Notes under the pieces: model-generated
What the model was told of the DNA's origin: nothing
Databases searched by the model: none
Seen by the model: only the letters and a program-made list of their open reading frames with translations
Shown: piece after piece, positions 1-5,841 of the stretch
Layout: the number at the start of each line of letters is the position of its first letter
Numbering within the stretch: the stretch's first letter is position 1
Position numbers and translations under genes: made by a program
Source of the DNA: JBGSWL01 sp041752455
GTDB taxonomy: Bacteria; Pseudomonadota; Alphaproteobacteria; Rhizobiales; Rhizobiaceae
Direction of reading: 5' to 3'
DNA: 9,026 nt
NCBI GenBank assembly: GCA_041752455.1
Contig: JBGSWL010000037.1
Span: 1 to 9,026, forward strand

Positions 1-72
1 CTGCGAAATCAGCACGTCAACCTGCCGCAGCTTCGTGACGATCTCTTCCGCGCTGTGTCTCTTTCTCGGCAT
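1..72 (-). CDS. IS3-family transposase OrfA, N-terminal 24 residues (runs off the window)
   Basis: The minus-strand frame from 72 reads MPRKRHSAEEIVTKLRQVDV followed by LISQ and continues past the window edge. The pattern M(P/A)RKRH..EEIV.KLRQ.DV is the usual opening of OrfA proteins in the IS407 group of IS3. OrfA carries the helix-turn-helix that binds the element ends and is normally joined to the DDE catalytic OrfB by programmed frameshifting. A GGAGG motif lies about 8 bases upstream of the ATG (GATGGAGGACTTACGAA), which supports this start. It is too short to assign a specific IS, and whether the transposase is intact cannot be seen. Confidence 0.78.
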   Translation of the reverse strand, partial: MPRKRHSAEEIVTKLRQVDVLISQ

Positions 73-138
73 TTCGTAAGTCCTCCATCGGCTCAAGAGC
101 CATACATCAGGGAGGACCACTTTTCAGGGGGCAGACCA
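1..138 (-). mobile_element. Left end of an IS3-family (IS407-like) insertion sequence, partial
   Basis: Read on the minus strand, this stretch begins with a terminal sequence TGGTCTGCCCCCTGAAAAG, followed about 65 bases later by an ATG that opens an IS3-type first transposase ORF. The TG start followed by a CTGCCCCCTGAAAA block is what I remember of IS407-group ends, a group that makes 4-bp target duplications. The outer end is placed at 138 on that basis, which would make the target GTAC at 139-142. The other end and most of the element lie outside the window, so completeness and the duplicated target cannot be checked here. The family call rests on the end sequence plus the encoded N-terminus. 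Confidence 0.75.
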
Positions 139-441
139 GTACCCGATCAACATCGTAATCGCGCGCATCAGTTTCCTGGGTCGCAACAGCGCGTTGGCTA
201 CCTTCTTGACGAAATACTCTGGGCTGATCGAGGCATCGTAGCCTAAGACCGGACAAGGCACCTCAGCCACGAAATCCCTCTCAAAGCTCCAATCCTCATT
301 GATGCCAAGGCCGACCAACACGTCGCTATGGCGCACATCGGCGCTACTGGCCAGATAGCCACCATCGTGGGCGCGACCGAAACGCTTCAGGTCCCCGCAT
401 GAACGCGGCTTAAGGGCAGACGGTAAAACAGCCTTCTGCAT
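124..441 (-). pseudogene. FkbM-like methyltransferase, N-terminal fragment interrupted by the IS3 element
   Basis: The 105-residue frame starts at 441 with MQKAVLPSALKPRS. It contains RFGRAHDGGYL (about residues 20-30), VGLGINEDWSFERDF (43-57) and VLGYDASIS (about 65-73). The series R-G-x-x-x-DGGY, then (S/G)xGINxDWSFExDF, then a hydrophobic strand ending in YD, is familiar from FkbM-type SAM-dependent methyltransferases and relatives in polysaccharide or LPS clusters. There the glycine-rich strand and the acidic residue after it would bind S-adenosylmethionine. The host gene runs to about 139. The last residues, WSAP plus the stop at 124-126, come from the IS terminal repeat, so the catalytic C-terminal part is separated or lost. 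A weak GAGAG ribosome site precedes the ATG. The family assignment is from motif memory only; the truncation is directly visible. Confidence 0.55.
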
Positions 442-618
442 ATTTAACTCTCATAAATGGTTTGAATTGAACTCGAGGCGTCAATGCTTTATACTCTGAT
501 ATTTTCAGCATATCTGTATCCATTATAGATGTTTAAATCCATAAATATTTGACTCTGGTTATATATTGAGCTTCGACGCACATAAAAAAGAACTTTGTCC
601 CGCCTTGCGCCGACTGTA
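442..618. other. AT-rich spacer upstream of the methyltransferase fragment
   Basis: This spacer is visibly richer in A and T than the rest of the window, with runs such as TTTAAATCC and AAATATTTG, and no credible coding frame on either strand. It probably held the promoter of the minus-strand methyltransferase gene. Its composition matches the horizontally mobile surroundings better than the catabolic locus to the right. Confidence 0.5.
522..527 (-). promoter_or_regulatory. Possible -10 box for the methyltransferase gene
   Basis: The plus-strand ATTATA reads TATAAT on the minus strand, a perfect sigma-70 -10 match, about 80 bases upstream of the ATG at 441. No convincing -35 hexamer lies 16-18 bases further upstream (nearest AAATAT or CAAATA). 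In AT-rich DNA such a match can arise by chance. Confidence 0.25.
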
Positions 619-659
619 GGCAATTTAGAAGGGTCAACTCTCTTTATTAGTTAATTGCC
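619..659. repeat. Short inverted repeat GGCAATT...AATTGCC
   Basis: GGCAATT at 619-625 is mirrored by AATTGCC at 653-659 with 27 bases between. On the minus strand the stretch between contains GAGAGTTGACCC. TTGACCC-type motifs spaced after a TGTTGATTTCC end are typical of the multiple terminal repeats of IS21 elements, so this may be inner terminal structure of an IS21-type end rather than an independent hairpin. The assignment is tentative. Confidence 0.3.
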
Positions 660-678
660 AGATGACGTCATATTGTTT

Positions 679-689
679 GGAAATCAACA
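679..689. repeat. Direct repeat copy A, GGAAATCAACA (IS21-like end motif)
   Basis: The 11 bases GGAAATCAACA occur here and again at 906-916 in the same orientation. On the minus strand they read TGTTGATTTCC, which resembles the outermost bases of IS21-family elements. This copy lies exactly where the istA reading frame ends; the stop codon TGA at 686-684 is inside the repeat. Confidence 0.55.
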
Positions 690-806
690 GCCTGAGATCA
701 AATACTTCTTCACCGTGTTGCGCGACACTCCTGTCCGTCTTGCAACTTCCCGGATCGGCAAGCCCTGACGAATGCGTGGCTTCCGGATCATATTCAAAAG
801 TCCCAT
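684..806 (-). pseudogene. IS21-family istA transposase, N-terminal fragment
   Basis: From the ATG at 806 the frame reads MGLLNMIRKPRIRQGLPIRE then VARRTGVSRNTVKKYL before ISGC and a stop. QGLPIREVARRTGVSRNTVKKYL (about residues 14-36) is the helix-turn-helix that opens IstA transposases of IS21. A full IstA is several hundred residues with a DDE domain, so only the DNA-binding start remains. The match ends at KKYL; the downstream bases give no IstA-like sequence in any frame, so this is a deletion or junction rather than a simple frameshift. The same frame is open back to 917, but residues before M806 have no IstA character and lie in the terminal repeats. It is non-functional and a remnant of an old insertion beside the ABC operon. 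Confidence 0.72.
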
Positions 807-905
807 GTGGATCACTCCGTTGTCCCCTTCGCACGCCGACTGGGAGTAACCTGCCAAGGTAAAATCTCGATGGAAATTACAGGCCAGAGCGGGGCAAATT
901 TGCGC

Positions 906-916
906 GGAAATCAACA
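906..916. repeat. Direct repeat copy B, GGAAATCAACA (IS21 terminal motif)
   Basis: This is the second copy of the 11-base motif at 679-689. It sits at the presumed outer end of the IS21 remnant and reads TGTTGATTTCC into the element on the minus strand. Bases 921-1013 between here and the ABC operon terminator show no gene or clear element. Confidence 0.55.
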
Positions 917-1013
917 CGCAAACGCGCCAAATTCAACAAGTGACTCTGGTCTTTGCCGGATGAGCAACAGGGGCCACAGCAATCGCGGCCCACCCGCCGC
1001 TCTGAAACAAATT

Positions 1014-1038
1014 GGGGGGCGAACAATGTCCGCCCCCC
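1014..1038 (-). terminator. Rho-independent terminator of the ABC transporter operon
   Basis: GGGGGGCG (1014-1021) pairs perfectly with CGCCCCCC (1031-1038) around a 9-base loop. On the minus strand the stem is followed by AATTTGTTTC, a moderate U-rich tail. It sits about 30 bases after the stop codon of the binding-protein gene, as expected for the end of a minus-strand transcript. Confidence 0.82.
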
Positions 1039-1067
1039 TGCTCTTTCGTTCCAGTTATCCGGTAGAC

Positions 1068-2120
1068 TTACTTGCCCCAGATCTTGGCATAGGCCTCGCG
1101 GTAGCCGTTGGCGGGATCGAAGAACGGGCTATCGCCCATGGCCTTGGCGCCTTCCATGTCGACGACTGCGGGAGCCGTCACATAGCCGGAGCAAGGCGCG
1201 CCCTGAACGGCACGGTTCAACTCGTCCACCAACTGCCAGCCTTGCAGGTTGAGCGGTTCGGCAACCGTGATCGACTGGTACTGGCCGGTCCGGATACGCT
1301 GGAAGGCCGATTCCGATCCGTCACCGGCAGCGACTGCTTTCGGTGCGCCATCGCCGGCAATGCCGGCGGCGGCAAGCGCCGGTCCCATGAAGTCGAAATA
1401 GATGTCGTTGATGGCAAGGCCATGGGTCCAGGACGCACCGTATTTCTGCAACAGGTTGGTGGTCAGCGGGCCCATGCGGGTGGAGGTGTCGGCGATCGGC
1501 GTATCGACATATTCAAGCACCGTTCCGCCCATCTTCTCGATGGTTTCCTTGATCCGGTCGGCCTTGTCGATGGCGATCTGGTAGGTCGAGTCCGTGAAGA
1601 TCACGACGCCCGGCTTGCCACCGGCATCGGCGAGCGCCCATTTGGCTGCTTCCTCGGAAACGGTCATCGCGTCAGTGGAGACATTGGCGAAAATGCCGCC
1701 GGGCGCATCGCAGCCGATTTTCGGGCCGGAATGCCAGGAGACCATCGGGATCTTGGCCGCCGCCACCTGGTCAAGGGCAGCCTGCTGCTCGACGGCATCA
1801 AAGCCATTGATGATGATGCCGTCCGGCTGGAGGGCCATGGCCTGGCCGAAAGCGGCCGTGCGGCCTTGGACAGAACCACCACCATCGAGCACACGCACCG
1901 TCCAGCCGATCTTGGCGGCGGCTTCCTCGACGCCGTTGGTGACGCCAAGAATGCCACCATTCTTGAGGTCTGCGGCGAGCACGACAATCGTCTTGCCTTC
2001 TGCCGCCGCCGGGCCATCGGTCGGTCCATCAAAGGCCATCTGGGCATGGACGGCACTGATACCGAAAGCGCCTGCCACGGTTCCTGCCATCAGCAGTTTC
2101 ACAAAGTTTCTCTTCAGCAT
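1068..2120 (-). CDS. Periplasmic sugar-binding protein of ribose-type ABC importer
   Basis: This 350-residue protein captures a substrate in the periplasm and delivers it to the membrane permease encoded just upstream. The N-terminus MLKRNFVKLLMAG...GISAVHA is a classical Sec signal peptide (positive start, hydrophobic core about 8-22) with likely cleavage after A26. The mature part begins the ribose/galactose-binding fold (Peripla_BP_4 type): KTIVVLAADLKNGGILGVTN (about 43-62), LQPDGIIINGFD (97-108), IPMVSWHSGP (124-133) and a late hinge region with VAAGDGSESAFQRIRTGQY. Two cysteines, C137 and C310, could form a disulfide. The start at 2120 follows a strong GGGAGG site; the same frame is open to 2846, but that extension lies antisense-like within the permease gene and lacks this signal. 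It lies 32 bases after the permease stop and is last in the operon. The substrate is not identifiable by eye: a sugar, polyol or sugar acid/lactone is possible. Confidence 0.93.
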   Translation of the reverse strand: MLKRNFVKLLMAGTVAGAFGISAVHAQMAFDGPTDGPAAAEGKTIVVLAADLKNGGILGVTNGVEEAAAKIGWTVRVLDGGGSVQGRTAAFGQAMALQPDGIIINGFDAVEQQAALDQVAAAKIPMVSWHSGPKIGCDAPGGIFANVSTDAMTVSEEAAKWALADAGGKPGVVIFTDSTYQIAIDKADRIKETIEKMGGTVLEYVDTPIADTSTRMGPLTTNLLQKYGASWTHGLAINDIYFDFMGPALAAAGIAGDGAPKAVAAGDGSESAFQRIRTGQYQSITVAEPLNLQGWQLVDELNRAVQGAPCSGYVTAPAVVDMEGAKAMGDSPFFDPANGYREAYAKIWGK

Positions 2121-2152
2121 GGTTTTCCTCCCTGTTGCTGTATTTCTGGTGG

Positions 2153-3175
2153 TCACTTCTTGCGTGCGCCCTTCTTGCGCTGGGCGTAGCCGGCGATCCC
2201 GATGGCCACGAGCAACGTGACGCCGTTGAACATCGGCTCGACCCAGAACGAGCCGCCGAATTGCTGGATGCCGGAAATCCCGATCGCCAGGATCACGACG
2301 CCGACGACCGTGCCCCAGACATTGACCCGGCCGGGCTTGATCGTGGTGGAGCCGAGAAACGCGCCGACAAGGGCCGGCAGCAGGAACTCGAGCCCGACGC
2401 TGGCCTGTCCAATGCGCAGTTTCGAGGCGAGGATGACACCGGCCAGCGCCGTCATCAGGCCGGAAGTCACGAAGGCACCGATGACATATTTGCGGGTCGG
2501 GATGCCGTTCAGCGCGGCGGCACGGGGGTTGGCGCCGATGGCATAGAGAAAGCGGCCGACAGGTGTGTATTCCAGCACCAGCCAAAGCGTGATCACGATG
2601 GCAAGGACATAAAAGCCGGTGATCGGCAGGCCGAAAATGAACGTCCCGTTGATGGCATAGAAGCCGTCGGGAAGCACGCCGACCATCTGGCGTCCGCCGG
2701 TATGGGCAAGAGCGAGCGCGTAGAGAATGGTGCCAGTGCCGAGCGTGGCGATGAAGCTGTCGATCTTGGCAATCTCGACCAGCAGGCCGTTGAGGAAGCC
2801 GACCATCGCACCGAGCAGAAGCACGATCATGACGGCAAGCGGCCACGGCACACCGTACAGGGTCTGCAGCGAGATGGCCAGGATATGCCAGAGCACGATG
2901 CCGTAGCCGACGGTCAGATCGATGCGGCCGGCGGCCATCGGGATCATCGCGGCAAGACTGAGAATCGCGATGATCGCCTTGTCGGAGATGATGGCGCGCA
3001 GGTTCAACATCGTTGGAAAGGTGTTCGGCAAGAGCACGGAAAAGAGCACGAACAGAGCCAGCATCAGGATCACGAGGCCATAGGTCGGCGCGAGCCGCAC
3101 CAGCCGTTGAGCAAAACTCAGGTCGCGCAGTTCCGCCTTGGTCGGCTCAAGTGCGTTGGACTCAATGGACTGCAT
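2153..3175 (-). CDS. ABC transporter permease, ribose/sugar type
   Basis: This 340-residue inner-membrane protein forms the translocation channel, normally as a homodimer, for the substrate delivered by the adjacent binding protein. Hydrophobic segments are visible at about 31-49, 66-82, 91-107, 112-133, 187-201 and several more in the second half, consistent with the 8-10 helices of the RbsC-type family (BPD_transp_2). Family blocks include AAGRIDLTVG (81-90, usually GGIDLSVG), FIATLGTGTI (141-150) and GRFLYAIGANPRAAALNGI (207-225), the cytoplasmic loop that contacts the ATPase. The tail is basic (QRKKGARKK). I chose the ATG at 3175, which overlaps the ATPase stop by 14 bases and suggests translational coupling. 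An in-frame ATG at 3226 would add 17 polar residues but has no better ribosome site and lies deeper inside the ATPase gene. Confidence 0.92.
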   Translation of the reverse strand: MQSIESNALEPTKAELRDLSFAQRLVRLAPTYGLVILMLALFVLFSVLLPNTFPTMLNLRAIISDKAIIAILSLAAMIPMAAGRIDLTVGYGIVLWHILAISLQTLYGVPWPLAVMIVLLLGAMVGFLNGLLVEIAKIDSFIATLGTGTILYALALAHTGGRQMVGVLPDGFYAINGTFIFGLPITGFYVLAIVITLWLVLEYTPVGRFLYAIGANPRAAALNGIPTRKYVIGAFVTSGLMTALAGVILASKLRIGQASVGLEFLLPALVGAFLGSTTIKPGRVNVWGTVVGVVILAIGISGIQQFGGSFWVEPMFNGVTLLVAIGIAGYAQRKKGARKK

Positions 3176-4688
3176 GTTCTGGTTCCCGGATGGCTGGTGG
3201 GGAGGCTTCACCGGCCGATGCCGCATGAATTACGGTTTCAGTGGTCAAGCCGACACCCTTGAGTTCGGCAACCACCTTGCCGCGGCTGAAGACGATGGCG
3301 CGGTGGCAGATATTGGCGACTTCCTCGAAATCGGTGGACACGACGAGCACGCCCATGCCGCGCTGCAGGGCCTTGAACAGCAATGCATAGATCTCGGCCT
3401 TGGCGCCGACATCGACGCCGGCGGTCGGGTCTTCGGCGATCAGCAACTTTCGGTCGGTGGCCATCCAGCGGCCTACAACAACCTTCTGCTGGTTGCCGCC
3501 AGACAGGGCTTCGATGGCAAGCGTCGGATCATTGGGCGACAGTCCGAGGTCCCGCCCCATCTCGTAGGCGGCTTTCTCTTCCGTCGCGGCCGTCATGAAA
3601 GAAAGAGGCCTGCGCCCCGTGGCTTCCGGATTGAGATAGGCGTTCTCGCGGATCGTCAGGGCCGAGGCGATCGATTCAACCACCCGGTCTCTTGCGACAA
3701 GACCGATGCCCGAGCGCATTGCCATGCGCGGCGACGAAAGGTTCGGAACCTTGCCATCAAGCTTCACATCGCCTTCATGGTCGATTTCGCCGAACAGGCA
3801 GCGACCGACATCCTCATGGCCTGCCCCGCGCAGGCCGACCAGACCGACGACTTCGCCGTGGCTGACATCGAAATCGACAGGGCCGACCGTATCGGTGACA
3901 AGCCCCGCAACCGACAGGAGTGTGCGGCCGTTTTCGAGCACCGGGCGTTCGATCTCGCGCGTCTTGCGGCCGACAATCAGGCTGACAAGCTCTTCGGGCG
4001 TCGTGTGCTGGACATCGCGCATCCCCACCATCTGGCCATCGCGCAGGACTGCGACCCGGTCGGCAATCTTGAAAATCTCGTCGAGCCGATGACTGACATA
4101 AATCATGCCGACGCCCTTTTCCCGCAGCGGGCGCAGCGCGTCGAACAGGCGCTGCACCTCGTCGGCCGGAAGGCTGGCCGTCGGCTCGTCAAGCACCAGG
4201 AAGTCGCACTCGACAGCCAGTGCGCGGGCAATGGCGACGAGCGATTTCTCTGTTCTTGTGAGATCGGAAATGCGCATGGTCGGATCGAAGTCGCAACTGA
4301 CCCGGGCAAGCGCGGCTGCCGCTTTCTGCTCCGCATCACGCCAGTTGATGAGGCCATGGCGGCGCGAGAACCCTTGCGCCAGCGCCATGTTCTCGGCAAT
4401 CGACATCCATTCGATCAGGCCGAGGTCCTGGTGGATGAAGGCAACGGCCTGGCGCTGGTCCGTGCGGCCGGGCTTGTGGGCATAGGCAACGCCGTCGATC
4501 TGCACGCCGCCGGAATCGGCAGCATGAATGCCGCCAAGCACCTTGATCAGCGTCGACTTGCCGGCACCGTTCTCGCCGAGAAGGGCAACGATTTCGCCCC
4601 GGCCGACATGCAGAGACACGCCGCGCAGCGCGAGCGTTCCGCCGAACGACTTCACGACATTGTCGAAGAACAGCCCGTCAGGCGTCAT
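3162..4688 (-). CDS. ABC transporter ATPase with two fused nucleotide-binding domains, ribose/sugar type
   Basis: This 508-residue cytoplasmic protein powers the importer; tandem ATPase domains are standard for RbsA/XylG/MglA-type proteins. Domain 1 has Walker A GENGAGKST (38-46), Q-loop Q87, Walker B FLVLDEPTASL (163-173) and switch histidine H200. Its signature is unusual: LTRTEKS (143-149) in place of an LSxGQQ-like motif. Domain 2 has a Walker A region GLRGAGHED (285-293) without the lysine, a good signature LSGGNQQ (395-401) and LLIAEDPTAG (415-424), where the usual Asp-Glu pair reads Glu-Asp. Loss of the second Walker A is normal in this family; the other changes are less usual. The ATG at 4688 follows GGAGGAG at good spacing and is the first gene of the three-gene operon. 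A palindromic operator lies 42 bases upstream, so repression by the adjacent LacI-family protein is likely. Confidence 0.93.
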   Translation of the reverse strand: MTPDGLFFDNVVKSFGGTLALRGVSLHVGRGEIVALLGENGAGKSTLIKVLGGIHAADSGGVQIDGVAYAHKPGRTDQRQAVAFIHQDLGLIEWMSIAENMALAQGFSRRHGLINWRDAEQKAAAALARVSCDFDPTMRISDLTRTEKSLVAIARALAVECDFLVLDEPTASLPADEVQRLFDALRPLREKGVGMIYVSHRLDEIFKIADRVAVLRDGQMVGMRDVQHTTPEELVSLIVGRKTREIERPVLENGRTLLSVAGLVTDTVGPVDFDVSHGEVVGLVGLRGAGHEDVGRCLFGEIDHEGDVKLDGKVPNLSSPRMAMRSGIGLVARDRVVESIASALTIRENAYLNPEATGRRPLSFMTAATEEKAAYEMGRDLGLSPNDPTLAIEALSGGNQQKVVVGRWMATDRKLLIAEDPTAGVDVGAKAEIYALLFKALQRGMGVLVVSTDFEEVANICHRAIVFSRGKVVAELKGVGLTTETVIHAASAGEASPPAIREPEHAVH

Positions 4689-4729
4689 CGAGATCGCTCC
4701 TCCTCCCGTGGCAACGCTGGAGACTTGAA

Positions 4730-4747
4730 TGCGTTACCGGTAACGCA
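4730..4747. promoter_or_regulatory. Operator palindrome 1 (LacI-family type)
   Basis: TGCGTTACCGGTAACGCA is a perfect 18-base palindrome with the central CG typical of LacI-family operators. It lies 42 bases before the ATPase start, where a promoter would be expected, and shares the GTTA-Y-CG-R-TAAC core with two other sites in this window. The regulator is encoded next door, so both autoregulation and control of the transporter are likely. No confident -35/-10 pair was found around it. Confidence 0.8.
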
Positions 4748-4782
4748 ATAGACTACCGACATTGAGGCGAGTCAAGAATAAT

Positions 4783-4794
4783 GTTATCGATAAC
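4783..4794. promoter_or_regulatory. Operator palindrome 2 (LacI-family type)
   Basis: GTTATCGATAAC is a perfect 12-base palindrome ending 24 bases before the regulator's ATG. Its core is identical to site 3 at 8170-8181. Its centre is 50 bases from that of site 1. The position suggests autorepression of the regulator. Confidence 0.78.
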
Positions 4795-4818
4795 GTATTC
4801 ACGTTGGAAGGTTCGACC

Positions 4819-5832
4819 ATGAGCCGTGACAGCCGGTCCCGGATCAATCTGGCAGAGGTCGCCTCAGCGGCAGGCGTTTCAAAGATGACCGCCTCGCGCG
4901 TGCTGCGCAACGCATCGGGCTTTTCGGAAGCAACGCGCGAACGGGTGATGCGCGAGGTCGAGCGGCTCGGCTATGTGCCGAACCGGATCGCTGCCACGTT
5001 CAGTTCCGAACAGACCTCGACCATCATCGGCGTGAGCGTGCCCTATCTGTCCAGCAGCCTGTTCGGCGCGGTGCTCGACGCAACCAACCATGCGCTCGCC
5101 AAGTTCGGCTACCAGACCATGATCGGAGCCCATGAGAACCGGGCGGAGACCGAGGAAACCTGGGTTCGCAACATCCTGTCCTGGCGTCCGGCGGGCCTCA
5201 TACTCAGCGCGCACATGCATAGTCGTGCCACGCGCGACCTGATCGGCCAGCACGGGATTCCGGTCGCCGAGATCTGGAACCTCAATACCAGCCCGTTTGA
5301 TCTGTCGATCGGTTTCAACCACCACGATTGCGGTTTCGAGATGGGCCAATATGTGCTGAGCCGCGGCCACCGGCGGATCGGCTATGTCGGAGCTGACGCA
5401 GAAGCGCCGGGGCTTGGAGCGGTCCGCAGGCAAGGTTTCGAGGCAGCACTGGCGACTGCCTCGCTCTCACTGCATGCGGTGGAAATCCTCAACGACCGGT
5501 CAGGCTTCTATGCCGGCTTTTACGGCACCGAGACGATCCTGAACCGGAACCCTGGCCTGCGATGCATCTACTATCAGGACGATGCGATGGCGATCGGCGG
5601 CTACTACTATTGCAAGTCGCGCGGCATGGATGTGCCCGGCGACATCGGGATTGCCGGATGGGGATCGATGGAAGCGGCCTCGGTCCTGCCGCAGCGGCTG
5701 ACAACCACCATCGTCAGCACCGAGGCGCTCGGGCGCACGGCCGCTGTCGCGCTCATCAAGCGCATTCGCGGCGAACCGGTCGACGATGTGACGATCACCG
5801 CGACCCGACTCGCGCCGGGCGCAACGGTGTGA
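4819..5832 (+). CDS. LacI-family transcriptional regulator, GntR(gluconate)-like
   Basis: This 337-residue regulator is probably a repressor released by a sugar-acid-type ligand. The N-terminal helix-turn-helix is INLAEVASAAGVSKMTASRV (about 9-28), followed by the hinge region GYVPNRIAATFSS, where the LacI minor-groove helix sits, then a periplasmic-binding-protein-like effector domain: TIIGVSVPYLSSSLFGAVL, GYQTMIGAHEN, SWRPAGLILS, GIPVAEIW, DLSIGFNHHDCGFEMGQYVL and RGHRRIGYVGAD. From memory these blocks closely follow E. coli GntR/IdnR (GVTKMTVSRFLRN, LSWNIDGLILTE, GFDNFEAARQM), more than ribose or galactose repressors. The ATG at 4819 has GGAAGG 7 bases upstream. An in-frame ATG at 4762 would put operator 2 inside the gene and adds no conserved residues. 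The gene ends 9 bases from the convergent 6-phosphogluconate dehydrogenase gene. Confidence 0.92.
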   Translation: MSRDSRSRINLAEVASAAGVSKMTASRVLRNASGFSEATRERVMREVERLGYVPNRIAATFSSEQTSTIIGVSVPYLSSSLFGAVLDATNHALAKFGYQTMIGAHENRAETEETWVRNILSWRPAGLILSAHMHSRATRDLIGQHGIPVAEIWNLNTSPFDLSIGFNHHDCGFEMGQYVLSRGHRRIGYVGADAEAPGLGAVRRQGFEAALATASLSLHAVEILNDRSGFYAGFYGTETILNRNPGLRCIYYQDDAMAIGGYYYCKSRGMDVPGDIGIAGWGSMEAASVLPQRLTTTIVSTEALGRTAAVALIKRIRGEPVDDVTITATRLAPGATV

Positions 5833-5841
5833 AGCGAAGTC

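Larger units (their letters stand above)
684..920 (-). mobile_element. IS21-family element remnant (one end plus start of istA)
   Basis: On the minus strand the remnant begins near 916-920 with TGTTGATTTCCGCGCAAATT, then a related block around TGTAATTTCC (about 882-873), and then istA from 806. Repeated TTGATTTCCGCGC-like blocks ahead of istA are the expected layout of an IS21 left end. The element stops at about 690. The exact outer boundary (916 or 920) and the target duplication cannot be set because the other end is missing. Confidence 0.6.

Noticed and set aside
807..2189. Long plus-strand open frame antisense to the binding-protein gene
   Set aside because: It runs opposite a clear periplasmic binding protein with signal peptide and ribosome site; the translation is rich in H, R, G and D with no family motifs, as expected for antisense frames in GC-rich DNA.
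2121..2846. N-terminal extension of the binding-protein frame
   Set aside because: The frame is merely open across the permease gene; the extension is basic and featureless, and the true start at 2120 has a signal peptide and GGGAGG site.
3176..3226. Upstream ATG start for the permease
   Set aside because: It adds 17 polar residues with no ribosome site and increases overlap with the ATPase gene; 3175 gives the usual short coupling overlap.
2135..3262. Plus-strand frame of 375 codons antisense to the permease
   Set aside because: Low-complexity, D/H/Q-rich translation that mirrors membrane-protein codons; no ribosome site or motif.
3138..4751. Plus-strand frame of 537 codons antisense to the ABC ATPase
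   Set aside because: The opposite strand has all ABC ATPase motifs in order; this frame has none and crosses operator 1.
4762..4818. Upstream ATG start for the LacI-family regulator
   Set aside because: It adds 19 residues ahead of the helix-turn-helix, would include operator 2 in the coding region, and lacks a ribosome site as good as the one before 4819.
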